Shown: positions 5,130 to 6,822 of the stretch, piece by piece
How the letters are laid out: every line of letters begins with the position of its first letter
Numbering within the stretch: position 1 is the first letter of the stretch
Source: Bacteroidia bacterium
Lineage (GTDB): Bacteria; Bacteroidota; Bacteroidia; Bacteroidales; Paludibacteraceae
DNA length: 6,822 nucleotides
Direction: 5' to 3'
Assembly (NCBI GenBank): GCA_021152555.1
Contig: JAGKVE010000077.1
Location: 1 to 6,822, forward strand
Notes under the pieces: generated by a model
The model's database searches: none
What the model was told of the DNA's origin: nothing
Seen by the model: only the letters and a program-made list of their open reading frames with translations
Position numbers and translations under genes: made by a program

Positions 5130-5294
5130 TTAGAAGGGTTTTTTAAAGTATTCGAGAAGTGCGTTGTTAATGGTTCTGCCTTTGTTTGGCATGTCCTTCA
5201 AGATTTCATAGTTCTCGTTGTCGCACAGGAATGTTACTCGTGTCTGAGTTCTGCCGTTCTTAGGCGATTTCTTTCTAATCTGTTTTACTTCCAT
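5130..5294 (-). CDS. Ribbon-helix-helix (CopG/Arc-like) DNA-binding protein
   Basis: This 54-residue gene runs leftward from the ATG at 5294 to the TAA at 5130-5132. A basic N-terminus (VKQIRKKSPKNGRTQ) is followed by a beta-strand (TRVTFLCDNEN, about 18-28), a first helix (YEILKDMP), a glycine turn (NKGRT) and a second helix (INNALLEYFKK). That is the order and size of a ribbon-helix-helix dimer subunit. Such proteins repress plasmid copy-number genes (CopG), act as phage repressors (Arc) or assist recombination. It starts 18 bases after the integrase stop, so it is probably the last gene of the leftward operon, and it may repress the rep/ssb promoter, its own promoter or the coat promoter, or act as an excisionase-like factor. 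The start follows the A-rich ribosome site AAAAAGAAAAATCA. The target is unknown. Confidence 0.78.
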   Translation of the reverse strand: MEVKQIRKKSPKNGRTQTRVTFLCDNENYEILKDMPNKGRTINNALLEYFKKPF

Positions 5295-5312
5295 TGATTT
5301 TTCTTTTTGTGA

Positions 5313-6116
5313 CTACCCACAATATTGTAGGTAGTCTGATTTAACATTATGATTATTAACTCTAAGGTAGCCTTCAGTTGTTTTCACGCTCTCGTGTCCG
5401 AGTAGCTCTTTGATAGTCATAAGAGGGCATCCATTTCCAAGTAAGTCAGATGCAAATGTATGCCTTAATATATGAGGAGAGTTATAAGCAGCAGTCGAGT
5501 GTTTAGTAAGTGCAGCGTGAATTAAGTAGCGTGCTTCCCTGTCTGAGAATCTAAAGAGCTTCCCTTCTGTCGGTCTAACGTTTGCGTTGAGATAGTTCCG
5601 AAGAGTCTCGTTATAATATACGACTCGCTCTTTTGCTCCTTTGCCGCTAACATTGATGCTCATCCTATTCTTATCTATATCTGAGAGTCTAAGGTTCAGT
5701 ACTTCGGATATTCGAAGGCCTGTATATCTGATTAGAGCTATCATAGCTCTTACTTCGCCATTAATGCTTTTGTCGTTGAGCGTAGCGGCAATCTCTTCTA
5801 CATTGATGGTATGAGGTATTCTCTTTGCGAGTTTCGGTGTTTCCAAGTATCTTATGTTCTTGTCAGTGTCAAAACCTTTGTGTCGCAGCCATCTATAGTA
5901 GCTCCTATAAGCAGAAGCCATCAATTTTTTCGTAGATGGACTAAGACGTAGCGCATCGAGATAAATCTGAATGTCATTTAGCGTTGCCGCCATCTCTACT
6001 TTTCCGACCTCTCTCAGATAGAGAGAGAGGTCAGAAAGATAATGTCCGTAGGACTTGATTGTGTTGTTGCTATATCCTTTTGTCTGTTGGAGATAGCGAA
6101 GATACTCTTGTACCAT
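5313..6116 (-). CDS. Tyrosine recombinase / integrase (XerC/D-like)
   Basis: This 267-residue protein has both domains of the tyrosine recombinase family. The N-terminal SAM-like core-binding domain (1-90) includes EYLRYLQQTKGYSNNTIKSY and YRSYYRWLRHKGF. The C-terminal catalytic domain carries all expected residues: Arg135 (YTGLRISEVL), Lys159 (SGKGAKERVV), His215 and Arg218 (PHILRHTFASDLL), His241 (LLGHESVKTTEGY) and the nucleophile Tyr250. It should therefore be active. At this length it lacks an arm-binding extension and resembles XerC/D-like integrases. It would insert the double-stranded replicative form into, or remove it from, the host chromosome, or resolve multimers. It follows the 90-residue gene by four bases and precedes the ribbon-helix-helix gene by 18, so the set is one operon. 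The ATG at 6116 gives the full family N-terminus. No attachment core can be identified without the host sequence. Confidence 0.93.
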   Translation of the reverse strand: MVQEYLRYLQQTKGYSNNTIKSYGHYLSDLSLYLREVGKVEMAATLNDIQIYLDALRLSPSTKKLMASAYRSYYRWLRHKGFDTDKNIRYLETPKLAKRIPHTINVEEIAATLNDKSINGEVRAMIALIRYTGLRISEVLNLRLSDIDKNRMSINVSGKGAKERVVYYNETLRNYLNANVRPTEGKLFRFSDREARYLIHAALTKHSTAAYNSPHILRHTFASDLLGNGCPLMTIKELLGHESVKTTEGYLRVNNHNVKSDYLQYCG

Positions 6117-6120
6117 AGTT

Positions 6121-6393
6121 TTAGCTTTTAATGATTTCTATAAATTTATGTATGTCTGTTATGTTGTCAACATAAGTAGTATCGTAGATGAGCTGATTTA
6201 TATGTATGCCTTCGCTTGTATTGTCAAACAATGTTCTTCGCTCATCTTCGCTTAGCTCTAAAGGGTCAAAATATATATCAACCCATCTTTCACTTGGAGC
6301 TTTATATACTCCTTTCTTGATAAAGAGTGATCTTGCACCCGATGTTGATAACTCATAAGTTACGCACATTGTTTTGTTTTCTCTGTTCTCCAT
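6121..6393 (-). CDS. Unknown 90-residue protein upstream of integrase
   Basis: I do not recognise this protein. It is acidic and soluble-looking, with a beta-rich start (TMCVTYELSTSGARSLFIKKG), a segment WVDIYFDPLELSEDERRTLFDN containing a charged helix, and a C-terminal helix (DIHKFIEIIKS). No helix-turn-helix, signal peptide or membrane segment is apparent. Its stop lies four bases before the integrase ATG, so the two are probably translated together, which suggests a role in recombination direction or lysogeny control. It could equally be an anti-host or superinfection-immunity factor. Its start follows an AT-rich stretch (TAAATAAATAGAATT). The reading frame is credible because of the tight coupling and uninterrupted coding; the function is open. 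Confidence 0.7.
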   Translation of the reverse strand: MENRENKTMCVTYELSTSGARSLFIKKGVYKAPSERWVDIYFDPLELSEDERRTLFDNTSEGIHINQLIYDTTYVDNITDIHKFIEIIKS

Positions 6394-6434
6394 AATTCTA
6401 TTTATTTAAGTGTTATAATTGAGGTCTGTTTTGT

Positions 6435-6452
6435 GGGGGTCTTTCGACCCCC
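6435..6452 (-). terminator. GGGGGTC-GAAA-GACCCCC stem-loop between leftward genes
   Basis: Read leftward, GGGGGTC (6452-6446), loop GAAA and GACCCCC (6441-6435) form a 7-bp stem capped by a GNRA tetraloop closed by C-G, an especially stable RNA fold. It lies eight bases after the 81-residue gene stop and 41 bases before the next start. No U-tract follows leftward, so it probably works as an RNA-stabilising or processing element or a weak attenuator rather than a full terminator. Confidence 0.5.
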
Positions 6453-6460
6453 GATTAATA

Positions 6461-6706
6461 CTATTCTTCTGTTATTGCATCAAGGATTTTTCCGTCAAGG
6501 TCTGCAAAGTATCTATAACGTTGAAGCAGTTTGATAAGAGTTGGTGTTTCTGTAGCTGATATGTATTTTATGAAGTTTTGTACCTCTAAATAAATACCAT
6601 CGGCATCCGATTTAGCATCAATAGAGGAATGTAAAACTACATAGTTGACAATTTCCAATGCCATTTCTGCTTCGTCTCTGCTAAGAATAAATGTTTTGTC
6701 TATCAT
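6461..6706 (-). CDS. Unknown 81-residue helical protein, first leftward gene
   Basis: I do not recognise this protein. It is small and acidic, looks almost all helical (SRDEAEMALEIVNYVVL, EVQNFIKYISA, PTLIKLLQRYRYFADLDGKI) and has no evident DNA-binding motif, Cys cluster or membrane segment. It is the promoter-proximal gene of the leftward operon, about 36 nt after the predicted start of transcription and ahead of a stable hairpin, so it would be made in greater amount than the downstream genes. Position suggests a lysogeny or immunity regulator that works through protein-protein contact, such as an anti-repressor or a host takeover factor. That is a guess from position only. The ATG at 6706 follows an AT-rich stretch and gives the only full-length frame. 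Confidence 0.7.
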   Translation of the reverse strand: MIDKTFILSRDEAEMALEIVNYVVLHSSIDAKSDADGIYLEVQNFIKYISATETPTLIKLLQRYRYFADLDGKILDAITEE

Positions 6707-6749
6707 AATCTAAGTTTTTTAAAGGGTTATACTTATATCTTTCTACTTG

Positions 6750-6780
6750 CAAAGGTACGACTTTTTTCTGATATATGCAA
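6750..6780 (-). promoter_or_regulatory. Promoter of the leftward lysogeny module
   Basis: Read leftward, TTG (6780-6778), exactly 20 bases, then TACCTTTG (6757-6750) match the Bacteroidota consensus. Transcription would start near 6743, leaving a leader of about 36 nt before the 81-residue gene. It has the same 20-base spacing as the other two promoters. Confidence 0.82.
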
Positions 6781-6811
6781 ATATATTAAGTTAAACAACC
6801 TAAATATGTAT

Positions 6812-6821
6812 GTATATATAC
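6812..6821. repeat. 10-bp AT-rich palindrome at window end
   Basis: GTATATATAC at 6812-6821 is a perfect palindrome within the AT-rich stretch 6771-6820, upstream of the leftward promoter. It could be a regulator operator or a recombinase-binding arm. AT-rich palindromes arise easily by chance, so the support is weak. Confidence 0.3.
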
Positions 6822-6822
6822 G

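Noticed and set aside
1..6822. CRISPR array, tRNA, rRNA or insertion sequence
   Set aside because: No regularly spaced direct repeats, no cloverleaf, no transposase and no terminal inverted repeats were seen. The repeats present are hairpins, not arrays.
6771..6822. attP core at the AT-rich window end
   Set aside because: It is AT-rich and near the integrase operon promoter, but no second copy of any stretch there appears at the window start, so no attachment core can be claimed.

Overview
The window looks like a compact genome of about 6.8 kb from a single-stranded-DNA-type phage or provirus of Bacteroidota. Three promoters match the Bacteroidota sigma pattern exactly (TTG, 20 bp, TAnnTTTG). 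Start codons follow A/T-rich stretches rather than Shine-Dalgarno sites. Most proteins are of types familiar from Bacteroidota mobile elements. No host housekeeping gene, rRNA, tRNA or CRISPR is visible. The size and self-contained gene set suggest a whole circular element opened at an arbitrary point, but circularity cannot be proved from the sequence given.

Layout: (1) 1-485 has no credible gene and is a stack of GC-rich perfect hairpins, a candidate ssDNA origin or packaging region. (2) A rightward promoter at 486-516 starts the virion and lysis module: a 376-residue putative structural protein with an NPR..AQ..QR N-terminal signature and a Gly-linker plus Ig-like tail (622-1752), a terminator-like hairpin, a holin-like protein (1816-2055), an M15A peptidase endolysin (1985-2407) and a tiny smalltalk-like membrane peptide (2409-2510). 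(3) A second rightward promoter at 2559-2589 starts the replication module: a roughly 285-nt structured leader with mutually exclusive stems, an SSB without the usual acidic tip (2879-3373), a Rep_trans-type rolling-circle initiator (3413-4648) and an unknown 98-residue protein (4748-5044). (4) A 76-nt hairpin (5053-5128) separates this from a leftward module read from a promoter at 6750-6780: two unknown small proteins, a tyrosine recombinase with the complete catalytic set (5313-6116) and a 54-residue ribbon-helix-helix protein (5130-5294).

The genes fit a temperate life cycle. Rep and SSB would carry out rolling-circle replication, the integrase and the small leftward proteins would establish or control lysogeny, and the structural protein with holin and endolysin would make and release particles. 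An endolysin and no visible Zot/pI-type ATPase argue against a filamentous, extruded phage. The absence of a recognisable microvirus capsid gene argues against Microviridae. The nearest theme known to me is the small ssDNA phages of Flavobacteriia (Cellulophaga 'obscurivirus' type), here with an integrase; that placement is inference.

The least expected signals are these: Rep and the 98-residue protein end in SSB-tip-like sequences (ELPF and EEEEEIAF) while the phage SSB does not; a 12-nt segment of the ssb leader is perfectly complementary to the bases just before the rep start codon; and most junctions between genes carry a stable short hairpin.
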